From positions 1-64,000 of the forward strand of contig CALMVQ010000071.1 in the NCBI GenBank assembly GCA_937873135.1: a stretch of DNA of 64,000 bases. The letters run 5' to 3'. Origin of the DNA: an uncultured Scytonema sp. Lineage in GTDB: Bacteria > Cyanobacteriota > Cyanobacteriia > Cyanobacteriales > Nostocaceae. Made by a program: the position numbers and the translations under genes. Below the pieces are notes generated by a model. The model was not told the DNA's origin and did no database searches. It saw nothing but the letters and a program-made list of their open reading frames with translations. Shown here in pieces: positions 7,901 to 15,400 of this stretch; the first letter of the stretch is position 1, and every line of letters starts with the position of its first letter.

Positions 7901-10832
7901 TGGATTAACCCTCAGTTCTTTAGAACTCAGCGAACCAGAATCAAAATTCTCCATGACTTTATATGCGGAGGAACACTCAGGTGAATTGCGTTTGCAACTT
8001 GTGTATCAGCAGGTGCTGTTTTCTGCTGCACGCATGACCTGCCTTCTGAGTCAATTTGAGTATTTACTTGAGCAGATTGTTGCTACTCCCAATCTTCCCA
8101 TCAAACTATATTCCCTCGTAACACTAGAATCTCGAACTTTGCTTCCAGATCCGAGTGCAGTATTGCCAGAACCAGAGTACGAATTGGTTCCGGCAATGTT
8201 TGCCAATTGGGTCAAGCGCACGCCAGAACACTCTGCAATTAGCCAGGGCGATCGCGCTTGGAATTACCGAGAATTGTCGAAGGGCGCACATGCGGTGGCG
8301 GAGGTTCTACTGAGTCACGGTATCAAGCAGGGTGAAACTGTCGCCGTGTTCGGACAGCGTAGCTTTGGGCTGATTGCCAGTATGATGGGCATCTTCTTAA
8401 GCGGAGGTGTGTTACTAACCATCGATCCCAAGCTTCCTCAACAGCGACAGCAGATCGTGCTGAGTGAAGCCAAAGCTAAGTACCTACTGTATATCAGCGA
8501 TCAGCACCCAGAAGAAAAATGGGAGTCTCTAACTGTCATCTCTGTGAATCCAGACATAGGGTTACACAGAGACGGAGATGAGGGGGCAATAGACTTCCCA
8601 ATATTGTCGCCTGACGATGCTGCTTACATTTTCTTTACTTCCGGTACGACTGGTGTTCCTAAAGGGGTCTTGGGTTGCCACAAAGGGATGGCGCATTTTC
8701 TGAACTGGCAACGGCAGACTTTTGGCGTTAACCAGAAAGATCGCAGCGCTCAATTGACAGGAATTTCCTTTGATGTCGTCCTGAGAGATGTCTTTTTACC
8801 TTTGACAAGTGGTGCTACCCTTTGTTTGCCAAAAGAAGGGGATGAACTAGAACCGACGCGAATTCTACAGTGGTTGGAAAGTGAGCAAATATCTCTGCTG
8901 CACACGGTTCCAACGCTAGCCCAATCATGGTTGGTGAATGTACCGACAGAGGTTTCTTTAAGTGCTTTAAGATGTATCTTTTTTGCCGGAGAACCTCTCA
9001 AGGATACACTGATACGTCAGTGGTGTGAGACTTTCCCAAAGGCCGGCGAAATCGTCAATCTTTACGGGCCGACAGAAACAACTATGGCAAAGTGCTATTA
9101 CCGGGTAAATGCTAATCTCCTCCCCGGAGTACAACCTGTTGGTTCTCCGCTTCCAGAAACCCAAGCACTGGTTTTAGCAGACAACAACCAACTGTGCGGT
9201 ATTGGTGAAGTCGGTCAGATTGTGATTCGGACGCCATTTCGGACTTTAGGCTATATTAATGCTTCTATAGCAGATAGTTCTCGATTTGTCAATAACCCCT
9301 TCCGCAACGACGATGACGATTTACTTTACTACACAGGCGATCGCGGACGATATCGTCCAGATGGGACTTTGGAAATTCTTGGTCGCATGGATCGTCAAGT
9401 TAAAATCCGAGGGGTACGCATTGAACTCAGAGAAATTGAGACACTCTTAGGTCTTCATTCTGGTGTCCGGGAAGTCGTCGTCGTTGCCCGCGAAGACGAA
9501 CCAGGTGATCAACGCTTAGTCGCCTATGTCATCTTACAACAGGCATGTACAACTGATGAATTACGGAGCTTCCTGAAGGACAGGCTGCCTAAATACAGCA
9601 TCCCCTCAGCTTTTGTCATCCTAGATGCTTTTCCCCTCACTCCTAACGGTAAAGTAGATAAACTCGCTCTGCCAATACCAGATCGAAATAGACTTGAGGT
9701 GGAGGAAAGCTTTGTTGCCCCACGCGATCGCTTAGAATCTCAATTAACAGAGATTTGGGAAGAAGTTTTAGGCATCCAACCCATTAGCGTCAAGGATAAC
9801 TTCTTTGATCTGGGTGGGCATTCCTTGCTAGCTGTACGCTTATTCGCCCAAATAGAGAAGACTTTCGGCATATCAATTCCCCTAGCGACACTCTTCCAAT
9901 CGGGGAATGTAGAGACTCAAGCTAAAATCCTTTATCAAGGACAATTGAGACAGACAGAGAAATCTACGACTTCTGATAGCGTAGTCTCAACAAAGACTTG
10001 GTCATCTTTAGTAGAAATTCAACCCAACGGTTCACAGCTACCTTTGTTTTGTCTCCACCCCTTAGGCGGGGAAATCCTGTGTTACCGCCATTTAGCAATG
10101 CACCTGGGGTCAGATCAACCAGTTTATGGGTTACAACCACAAGGACTAGATGGCAAGCCGCCTTTCACTCGACTTGAAGACATGGCAGCGCACTACATTC
10201 AGGAAATTAAAACCATTCAGCCTCATAGCCCTTATTTTCTCGCAGGTTACTCCTTTGGAGGTGTGATTGCCCTAGAGATCGCCCAGCAACTTCACAAGCG
10301 AGGTGAAAAAGTTGGTCTTCTAGTCATGATTGATACCCTTCGTGCTGGGTATAGCAAGCGATCGCCATTATGGAAGCGAGTTCTGTTGCATCTCAATAAT
10401 ATTTTACAACAAGGACCTACCTACCTCACACAAAAGGCTGTAGGCTGGCGCGAGCAAAGTAAGTATGAACTCAAACACAGATACAAGCATTACTTAGATG
10501 AGATGCATCATTTAGCGGAGACTGACAAGCACTTAGACATTATCGACGCCAACGCACAGGCTCTGGACGAATATACCTTTCCAGTTTACCCCGGTAAAAT
10601 GACTCTCTTGCGCACTGAAGATCGGTATCGAGACTACGCTATCGGCATACAATACGATCTTCAATTCGGCTGGGGCGATCTCATTGCTGGCGGAATAGAT
10701 CTCCAATACATTCCCGGTTCTCACCTTTCCCTACTCGAAGAACCTCATGTTCGGGTGCTTGCAGAAAAGTTGCAGACTTGCCTAAAGCTTGCCAGAGAAC
10801 AAGCAACCCAATTACTTCCTTCCGGTTCGTGA
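4923..10832 (+). CDS. two-module non-ribosomal peptide synthetase (A-PCP-C-A-PCP-TE)
   Basis: The 1969-residue enzyme assembles a short peptide and releases it with its own thioesterase. Domains in order: A1 (about 20-530; YTSGSTGQPKG near 178, NCYGPTE, NGKVDR near 516), PCP1 (LGGHSLL near 571), C (about 630-1060; HHIASDG near 763, so catalytically complete), A2 (about 1090-1590; FTSGTTGVPKG near 1237, NGKVDK near 1575), PCP2 (LGGHSLL near 1630) and TE (about 1700-1960; nucleophile in GYSFGG near 1777 and a late PGSH histidine). There is no starter C domain, so A1 is the loading module. Aligned by eye to GrsA, the specificity residues read D-P-W-S-T-G-C-I-D for A1 and D-V-R-T-F-A-L-M-A for A2; I do not assign substrates. 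A ribosome site (GAGGAGA) precedes the ATG. Confidence 0.95.
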   Translation: MYIGQQNIVAKPELQMRLEWNDTQAEYPQDACIHFLFEAQVEKTPDAVAVVLEDRQITYRELNSQANQLAHYLQTLGVKPEVLVGLCVERSIEMIVGMLGILKAGGAYVPLDPAYPMERLQFMLSDALVPVLLTHSKLYSRLPESNAQVVCLDTEWQAIASYSQSNPVSDVNADNLIYVIYTSGSTGQPKGVMIPHGGIANQLNWRQTTFGLTAFDKVLQTISFSFDPSVWQIFWPLCFGAQLVLAKPGGHQDTSYLVKTIIEEQITVLALVPSILRVLLEEKGIEDCYLKHITCGGEALPVELVERFLARMKKENVLLNCYGPTEASIDATYWTCQRGTNYTIAPIGRPIANTQIYILDEDLQPVGVGEPGELHIGGVGLARGYLNRLELTQQKFIPNPLDSNQLARLYKTGDLARYTSDGIIEFLGRVDHQVKIRGFRIELGEIEAKLSQHPALQQTLVIAREDVPGDKRLVAYVVAQAQVTQMELRSFLRDKLPEHMVPATFVFLDAMPLSPNGKVDRRALPSPDATEVIDASSFVSPRNSTEEVLAVLWAEVLGFERLGIHNNFFELGGHSLLATQVISRTRQAFNADIPLQLLFEKPTIADFASAIAQLPKNTGASQNQSIPQLANRQSVPLSFAQQRMWFSQQMEPNSRAFLVPIAQRLIGKLNVGVLQQSLDAIAAHHEALRTNFIASPDGSPVQVIAQPRPVQLKVINLIHEPQQVEQVLNQEAFCSIDLTSDLMLRGSLLQIDDQEHILLLVMHHIASDGWSMGIFGQQLAAVYEAFLNDLPNPLPKLPIQYADFAVWQRQWLSGKDLDTQLDYWKKQLAGTLPVLELPTDQPRPSVQNYLGASQSLVLSKNLTAALKALSQGSDATLFMTLLAAFKTLLYHYTLQEDIIVGTPIAGRNQTETEGLIGCFINTVALRTDLSGNPSFGELLSRIRKVAMDSYAHQDMPFEKLVEELQPERNLSRHPVFDVMFNFINTPQTAWELSGLTLSSLELSEPESKFSMTLYAEEHSGELRLQLVYQQVLFSAARMTCLLSQFEYLLEQIVATPNLPIKLYSLVTLESRTLLPDPSAVLPEPEYELVPAMFANWVKRTPEHSAISQGDRAWNYRELSKGAHAVAEVLLSHGIKQGETVAVFGQRSFGLIASMMGIFLSGGVLLTIDPKLPQQRQQIVLSEAKAKYLLYISDQHPEEKWESLTVISVNPDIGLHRDGDEGAIDFPILSPDDAAYIFFTSGTTGVPKGVLGCHKGMAHFLNWQRQTFGVNQKDRSAQLTGISFDVVLRDVFLPLTSGATLCLPKEGDELEPTRILQWLESEQISLLHTVPTLAQSWLVNVPTEVSLSALRCIFFAGEPLKDTLIRQWCETFPKAGEIVNLYGPTETTMAKCYYRVNANLLPGVQPVGSPLPETQALVLADNNQLCGIGEVGQIVIRTPFRTLGYINASIADSSRFVNNPFRNDDDDLLYYTGDRGRYRPDGTLEILGRMDRQVKIRGVRIELREIETLLGLHSGVREVVVVAREDEPGDQRLVAYVILQQACTTDELRSFLKDRLPKYSIPSAFVILDAFPLTPNGKVDKLALPIPDRNRLEVEESFVAPRDRLESQLTEIWEEVLGIQPISVKDNFFDLGGHSLLAVRLFAQIEKTFGISIPLATLFQSGNVETQAKILYQGQLRQTEKSTTSDSVVSTKTWSSLVEIQPNGSQLPLFCLHPLGGEILCYRHLAMHLGSDQPVYGLQPQGLDGKPPFTRLEDMAAHYIQEIKTIQPHSPYFLAGYSFGGVIALEIAQQLHKRGEKVGLLVMIDTLRAGYSKRSPLWKRVLLHLNNILQQGPTYLTQKAVGWREQSKYELKHRYKHYLDEMHHLAETDKHLDIIDANAQALDEYTFPVYPGKMTLLRTEDRYRDYAIGIQYDLQFGWGDLIAGGIDLQYIPGSHLSLLEEPHVRVLAEKLQTCLKLAREQATQLLPSGS

Positions 10833-11566
10833 AGATTAGCTTTTAGAGAGAGGGGGCAATACGGTTCGGTTACAGCAATTTTCACCCAATTGAGTTATAG
10901 TGGTCACAACTTAAGTCTTTCTTACGAATGTTTTCACCGACCACAACAGAAATGGTAGATCGAATAATTTTAGTTGCACTTGACTTAATAAATCCTCAAC
11001 ATTTAAGAAACTGGTTTGCTAATTGCTGCTACTGTACCTCATAACAGCCGGAAACGCTGTACCGACGATTGAATGCCTTCTGCCCAGCATGAGCCCATAA
11101 CGGGTCCAAGCCCCCGGATTTATCCGGAACAAAAAATAAAATCTGTTGCGAGACGCGAAGCGCGCGAAGCCCGCTCTTGGGAAGATCCCCCGGCAGACTT
11201 CGCGAGAAACAGGGCGTCCTTGTTTGAATCCCCTGTATGAACGGCAGGGGTCCTTCAGCATAGCTGCCTTCTCAATTCATCATTTTTACGTAGAATATAC
11301 ATTATAATTTTACACTCATAAGCATTATCTAAACGTAAACTTTATGATTAATCAGCTAAAAAATCTTCATTTATTTTATACTAATTATCTCCCTGGATTG
11401 TCATCAAAAAGAGGTCATATAATGTTAAAACTTTACGATTGAAATCACTATTTAAACTTTATCTTCACAAAAATTGTGAGAAAAATAATTATGTAGGATT
11501 ACGTATACTATTGGAAAATAGCAATTCTACTGACTTGTGAACAAAAGTCTTTAATTGCTAATAGCT
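10833..11566. other. non-coding, repeat-bearing gap between NRPS copies
   Basis: No gene is supported here. It contains the dispersed repeat core AATACGGTTCGGTTA (near 10858; relatives near 25547 and 48887), a hairpin CCGGAT-TT-ATCCGG at 11114-11127, and a GC-rich patch at 11145-11245 made of short repeats and a CCCCTG/CAGGGG stem. The right part resembles the region upstream of the first DUF6875-like gene. Confidence 0.5.
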
Positions 11567-11725
11567 ATGAGCCAGTCTTCAGATTACACGAGCTTTCCAA
11601 AATTCAAAAAATTCTTTGTTGAGAAAGGATTTATGTTATGGAAGTTTCATAATTGCACTGAAAGCGCCAGTTTGCACAATTCCAACTTTCGTCCACTACG
11701 TAGTTCCATTCCAACTTCTCTGTAA
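11567..11725 (+). pseudogene. DUF6875-like gene remnant (second copy)
   Basis: This 52-codon frame reads FKKFFVEKGFMLWKFHN, then TESASLHNSNFRPLRSSIP, then stops. It matches the middle of the gene at 3363-4121 (FFVESGLMLGEFHNRTES...LHNPNFRPLRSPIP). All of the N-terminal half and the C-terminal third are missing. It lies just upstream of NRPS scraps, in the same order as the intact pair, so it is the leftover of a tandem duplication. Confidence 0.85.
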
Positions 11726-11877
11726 ATTCTAAATCCTGACGTTTTGTAGAGCAACTTTGAACAGTCAACTGTTAACAACTTCACCAGTCAATAACATGTA
11801 TGAACGTAACTTCCTATTAGAAAATACTTGAACGCGATCGCGTTCCTCAATATGTTGTAGTCGGAGATTAAAGAGAA

Positions 11878-12105
11878 ATGGATACATATAAGAAAACGAT
11901 ACAGGAGGGGATTGTGAAGACGACAAAACAGCAAATGCAGGTTGCGAGGTATGACAGCCAAACAGAGTATCCCCAGGATGCGTGTATTCATTTGTTGTTT
12001 GAAGCGCAGGTAGAAAGAACACCTGACGCGGTGGCAGTCGTGTTTGAAGACCAACAAATCACATACCGAGAATTAAATGCTCTTGCTAACTCTCTAGGAC
12101 ATTAA
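11878..12105 (+). pseudogene. NRPS adenylation domain, N-terminal fragment (second copy)
   Basis: The 75-residue frame matches the first part of A1 of the intact NRPS (EYPQDACIHLLFEAQVERTP, then ITYRELNALAN). It stops at TAA 12103-12105, exactly where about 1 kb of the A domain has been lost relative to the intact copy (equivalent to roughly 5135-6120). The stop overlaps the ATG of the following frame by one base (TAATG). The conserved motifs A2 to A6, including the nucleotide-binding loop, are gone, so this cannot adenylate. Confidence 0.9.
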
Positions 12106-13604
12106 TGAGCCGCGACTCTAGCGCACGTCTGTACAAGACTGGAGATTTGGCGCGTTACACCAGTGATGGCAACATTGAGTTCCTCGGTCGAGTGGATCAT
12201 CAAGTGAAGATTCGCGGCTTCCGGATTGAGTTAGGGGAAATTGAAGCTAGACTCACTCAACATCCAGCATTGCAACAGACTCTGGTGATGGCGAGAGAGG
12301 ACGTTCCCGGTGACAAGCGACTTGTGGCCTATGTTGTGCCACTAGAGCAAGTCAGCCCGATAGCATTGCGCTCTTTTTTGCGCGATAAGTTGCCCGAGTA
12401 CATGGTACCTGCAACCTTTGTCTTCTTGGATGCCATGCCATTAAGTCCGAATGGTAAGATAAATCGCCTTACTTTGCCAGTACCCAATTCAGTTAGACAA
12501 GAGACCGAAAAAACCTTTGTTGCCCCCCGCTACGAGTTGGAAAGTAGAATGACGCAGATTTGGGAAGAAGTTTTAGATATTCAACCCATTGGAGTGAGAG
12601 AAAACTTCTTTGACTTGGGAGGTCATTCCTTTTTAGCTATCCGCTTATTTACTGAAATAGAAACAAAGTTTGGTATAAAACTTCCATTAGCCTCTCTCTT
12701 CCCATCAAGTACTATTGAGGCTCTTACTCAGATTCTTGATCAAGAAGAATTGGGACAAGGTGAAAGACATACGACTATGAAGCCTAGTGTGTCAACACTT
12801 TGGTCATCCCTAGTAGAAATTCAGCCCAAGGGTTCCGAGCCACCTTTGTTCTGTATCCACCCCCTTGGTGGAGAGATCCTGTGTTACCGTGATTTGGCAA
12901 GGTATCTGGGGTCGAACCAACCAGTTTATGGTTTACAATCACTGGGGCTAGATGGCAAGCCTCCTTTAACTCGGGTTGAAGACATGGCATCTTACTACAT
13001 TCAGGAAATCCAGACTGTTCAGCCCAATGGTCCTTATTTTCTATTAGGGTACTCCTTTGGAGGTATAGTTGCTTTCGAGATGGCTCAGCAACTCCACAGG
13101 CAAGGTGAAAAAATTGGTATTTTAGTGACGATTGATACCTGTCTTCCTGGTAATTGGAAACGATTGCCATTCCTGAAACGAGTTCCATTGCACTTGGATA
13201 ATATTTTACGACAAGGATCTGCTTATTTCCGCCAAAGGGCTAGGGTGTGGGGTGAGTGGGGTAAGTCTCATTTTCAACAGAAATACAAGCATTACTTAAG
13301 TGTAGTGCATCATTTACCGGAAAATGACCAGCACTTAGACATTATGGATGCTAACACACAGGCTCTGGACGAATATACGTTTCAAGTTTACCAAGGAACT
13401 ATGACTCTGTTGCGAACAGAAGATCGGTATCGCGAGGAAGTGGTAGGCATAGAATACGATCCCCAATTTGGTTGGGGCGATCTGATCGCGAGAAGAATAG
13501 ATGTCCATTACGTTCCCGGTTCCCACCGTTCCCTACTTCATGAACCCCACATCCAAGTCCTTGCAGAAAAATTGCAGGCTTGCTTAAAGGGGGCTAGAGC
13601 TTGA
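12105..13604 (+). CDS. truncated NRPS: A-domain C-terminus, PCP and thioesterase
   Basis: The 499-residue product carries the small C-terminal subdomain of an adenylation domain (residues 1-130; RLYKTGDLARYTSDG, SPNGKINRL), a carrier domain (150-220; DLGGHSFLAI) and a complete thioesterase (245-495; GYSFGG, late PGSH). Up to the SPNGK lysine it is closest to A1 of the upstream NRPS. From about residue 140 it is closest to PCP2-TE of that protein. The catalytic core of the A domain is missing, so it cannot load its own carrier. It may be a pseudogene remnant, or a PCP-TE protein still expressed by TAATG coupling. No good ribosome site of its own is seen. The TE and carrier frame is open over its full length. 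Confidence 0.8.
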   Translation: MSRDSSARLYKTGDLARYTSDGNIEFLGRVDHQVKIRGFRIELGEIEARLTQHPALQQTLVMAREDVPGDKRLVAYVVPLEQVSPIALRSFLRDKLPEYMVPATFVFLDAMPLSPNGKINRLTLPVPNSVRQETEKTFVAPRYELESRMTQIWEEVLDIQPIGVRENFFDLGGHSFLAIRLFTEIETKFGIKLPLASLFPSSTIEALTQILDQEELGQGERHTTMKPSVSTLWSSLVEIQPKGSEPPLFCIHPLGGEILCYRDLARYLGSNQPVYGLQSLGLDGKPPLTRVEDMASYYIQEIQTVQPNGPYFLLGYSFGGIVAFEMAQQLHRQGEKIGILVTIDTCLPGNWKRLPFLKRVPLHLDNILRQGSAYFRQRARVWGEWGKSHFQQKYKHYLSVVHHLPENDQHLDIMDANTQALDEYTFQVYQGTMTLLRTEDRYREEVVGIEYDPQFGWGDLIARRIDVHYVPGSHRSLLHEPHIQVLAEKLQACLKGARA

Positions 13605-13697
13605 CACTCTCCGGGCTAAAGCCACGGAGATTCTGAAGAGTTTTCACTCAACATATCCCTATTACTAGTACAGCGGGCGCGTAAATAAAGCAACCCT

Positions 13698-13749
13698 GAC
13701 GCTCATTCCTCGCTAACGGGTGACGCTCGTGCCGACGCTCCTGACGCTC
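13698..13749. repeat. iterated GACGCTC motif
   Basis: Four GACGCTC units occur at 13698, 13722, 13734 and 13743 in a GC-rich patch unlike the AT-rich surroundings. A fifth copy with similar context lies near 48663. Such clusters occur in dispersed cyanobacterial repeats. The adjoining open frame 13781-13909 (ends KLWTTNDGKWDSY) has no start codon and I do not recognise it. Confidence 0.5.
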
Positions 13750-13974
13750 GCCAATCCCACGAGTGTAAGTCGCGCTCACGAATGGCTTTAGAGAGACTCC
13801 ATTAGAAGAAAAGCTGTTAGAGATGTTGGAACAAGAGTATACGATTGCTACCAAGTCACCTAAAATGAAACTTTGGACAACAAATGACGGAAAATGGGAC
13901 AGTTATTGACTGAGTGTCAATGTTTTACAGAAATCTATTTACGCTTACCAATTAATTGCACGGAGATAAAAGCG

Positions 13975-14634
13975 ATGGAAACTGAGAAAAATCTGCCAAT
14001 AGAGCATCAAAATATACCAATAAATCATCGAAGTTTGCACGAATTTTTGTACAGTTCCGACGACGAACACACCGCTATTGAAGTGCCTGTAACGCCTGAT
14101 TTGGCAAACAATGCTTTGATTGTCCTACCATTGGAGACTTGGTGTGCGGCTTCCCAGAATGGGAAAATCGCGGGTGTTTACGCGATTTTGGATACAGAAC
14201 GCTACACGCAGTACGTTGGCTATTCCCGGAATGTGTTGCTTTCCTTGAACGGTCATAAGAGCCAAAATGGTGAGCAAAAGTGTGCTTTCGTGCGCGTACA
14301 GACATTCAAGTTCCCGAAGCGCCAAGATATGGAAGATTTACGCGATGCGTGGATCGCAGAATTAGAGAGTGTTCCACCCGGTAATGCTTCTGAAAGCGGA
14401 ATGTGGGCTAGTACGGTAGGCGAAGTTGCCCGTGTGATGTCAGAGGCGGAACGCAAAGCCTACGAGGAAAAAAAGCTGAAATTGCGTCAAGCAATGGCTG
14501 ACACAAACCTCTCTAAAGAGTCAGAAACAATTGATGCGAGTGATGCTCTTCGTCGGCGTCAATTAGAAGCTGCTGTGGAGAACGATAACTGGAGTACAAT
14601 TATCGACGCACAGACGCAGGAAACCAAGTCTTAA
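13975..14634 (+). CDS. GIY-YIG nuclease family protein
   Basis: The 219-residue product contains GVYAILDTERYTQYVGYSRN, with the spaced GVY...YVG pair and following Ser-Arg-Asn of GIY-YIG domains, about residues 65-150. GIY-YIG domains cut DNA in repair, homing and restriction enzymes; many short cyanobacterial members are of unknown role. A conserved glutamate late in the domain is expected for catalysis and candidates are present, but I cannot assign it. The tail (residues 160-219) is charged and helical. I chose ATG 13975 because GGAG lies ten bases upstream; a longer frame back to 13894 has no ribosome site. It stands alone on its strand. Confidence 0.7.
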   Translation: METEKNLPIEHQNIPINHRSLHEFLYSSDDEHTAIEVPVTPDLANNALIVLPLETWCAASQNGKIAGVYAILDTERYTQYVGYSRNVLLSLNGHKSQNGEQKCAFVRVQTFKFPKRQDMEDLRDAWIAELESVPPGNASESGMWASTVGEVARVMSEAERKAYEEKKLKLRQAMADTNLSKESETIDASDALRRRQLEAAVENDNWSTIIDAQTQETKS

Positions 14635-14694
14635 GCAATTCAAACAGAGCCTGCCACACGTTGGAGGGTTGCGATCGCTCGCTCCCGTGCGTTG

Positions 14695-14876
14695 CGGTTT
14701 CTCGATCAGGCTTCGCCGAAGACTTCCAAACCAGGAATCCATCGAGTACTTAACCAAAGCAGCGCATGTACAAGGCGGGGGGACTGATGATCGCTCTCGC
14801 AGGCTCGCTCATTGATGTCGCCCAGAGTGTCGGATATCAATCCGAGGTGGCGTTTTTGAAGGCATTCAAGCGGTGA
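14695..14876 (+). pseudogene. AraC-family regulator remnant (C-terminal HTH)
   Basis: The 3' end reads DVAQSVGYQSEVAFLKAFKR then stop, which is the second helix-turn-helix of AraC/XylS regulators. Just upstream, in another frame, FSIRL...ESIEYLTK continues the preceding helices, so there is a frameshift near 14759. The N-terminal effector domain is absent. Confidence 0.75.
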
Positions 14877-15400
14877 GCGGGTCAATCTCCAACTTTGGCT
14901 GTTCAAATCTTCCAGGTTTTGGTCTTGCTCGCAGATACGTAATTCAAATTCCGGTGCATAGGCAGCAAAGCATTGGTTCATATCCTTACAGTTACAAGTA
15001 TCGAGTATATTACCATAAATGTTACGTATTTTTTGCTATTCTACTCGTTCATTAGACATAAGGCAGAGAGCATCCGCTTGAAGCAAAAAAGTATTTATTA
15101 ATGCTCTTTTTTAAGTAAAATTACTGCTAATTTCTTATAAGGATCGTACATGCTATTTGGGATGGAATTCGATATCTACAACTAACGAGATTTAAGTCGG
15201 GAAACTTCAGAGTGTCCAAAGCACATGAGACGCTCCCAGCAAGACTTTTCTGGCCTCAATCCTAGCCTTATCCTGTCATTTTTAGATTGACAAACCACAG
15301 TTATCGGTAAAATTACGCTAACACTTTAACAAAAAATATTGCCTTAATTGAAAGTAGGTTCATTTACCACTAGTGACGACTTCGGCGGCAAGGCTCAAGG
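14877..15400. other. intergenic region, no gene recognised
   Basis: The stretch has no supported reading frame or strong hairpin. It is AT-rich towards the right and probably contains the promoter of the hybrid kinase gene that follows. A weak ribosome site (CAAGG) touches the ATG at 15401. Confidence 0.4.

Noticed and set aside
11019-11261. 80-codon minus-strand frame in the gap between NRPS copies
   Set aside because: Composed of GC-rich repeats; no family and no ribosome site.
12784-13188. 134-codon minus-strand frame
   Set aside because: Shadow of the PCP-TE coding strand; the plus strand carries clear thioesterase motifs there.
14706-14981. 91-codon minus-strand frame
   Set aside because: It opposes the AraC remnant, whose conserved helix-turn-helix is on the plus strand.
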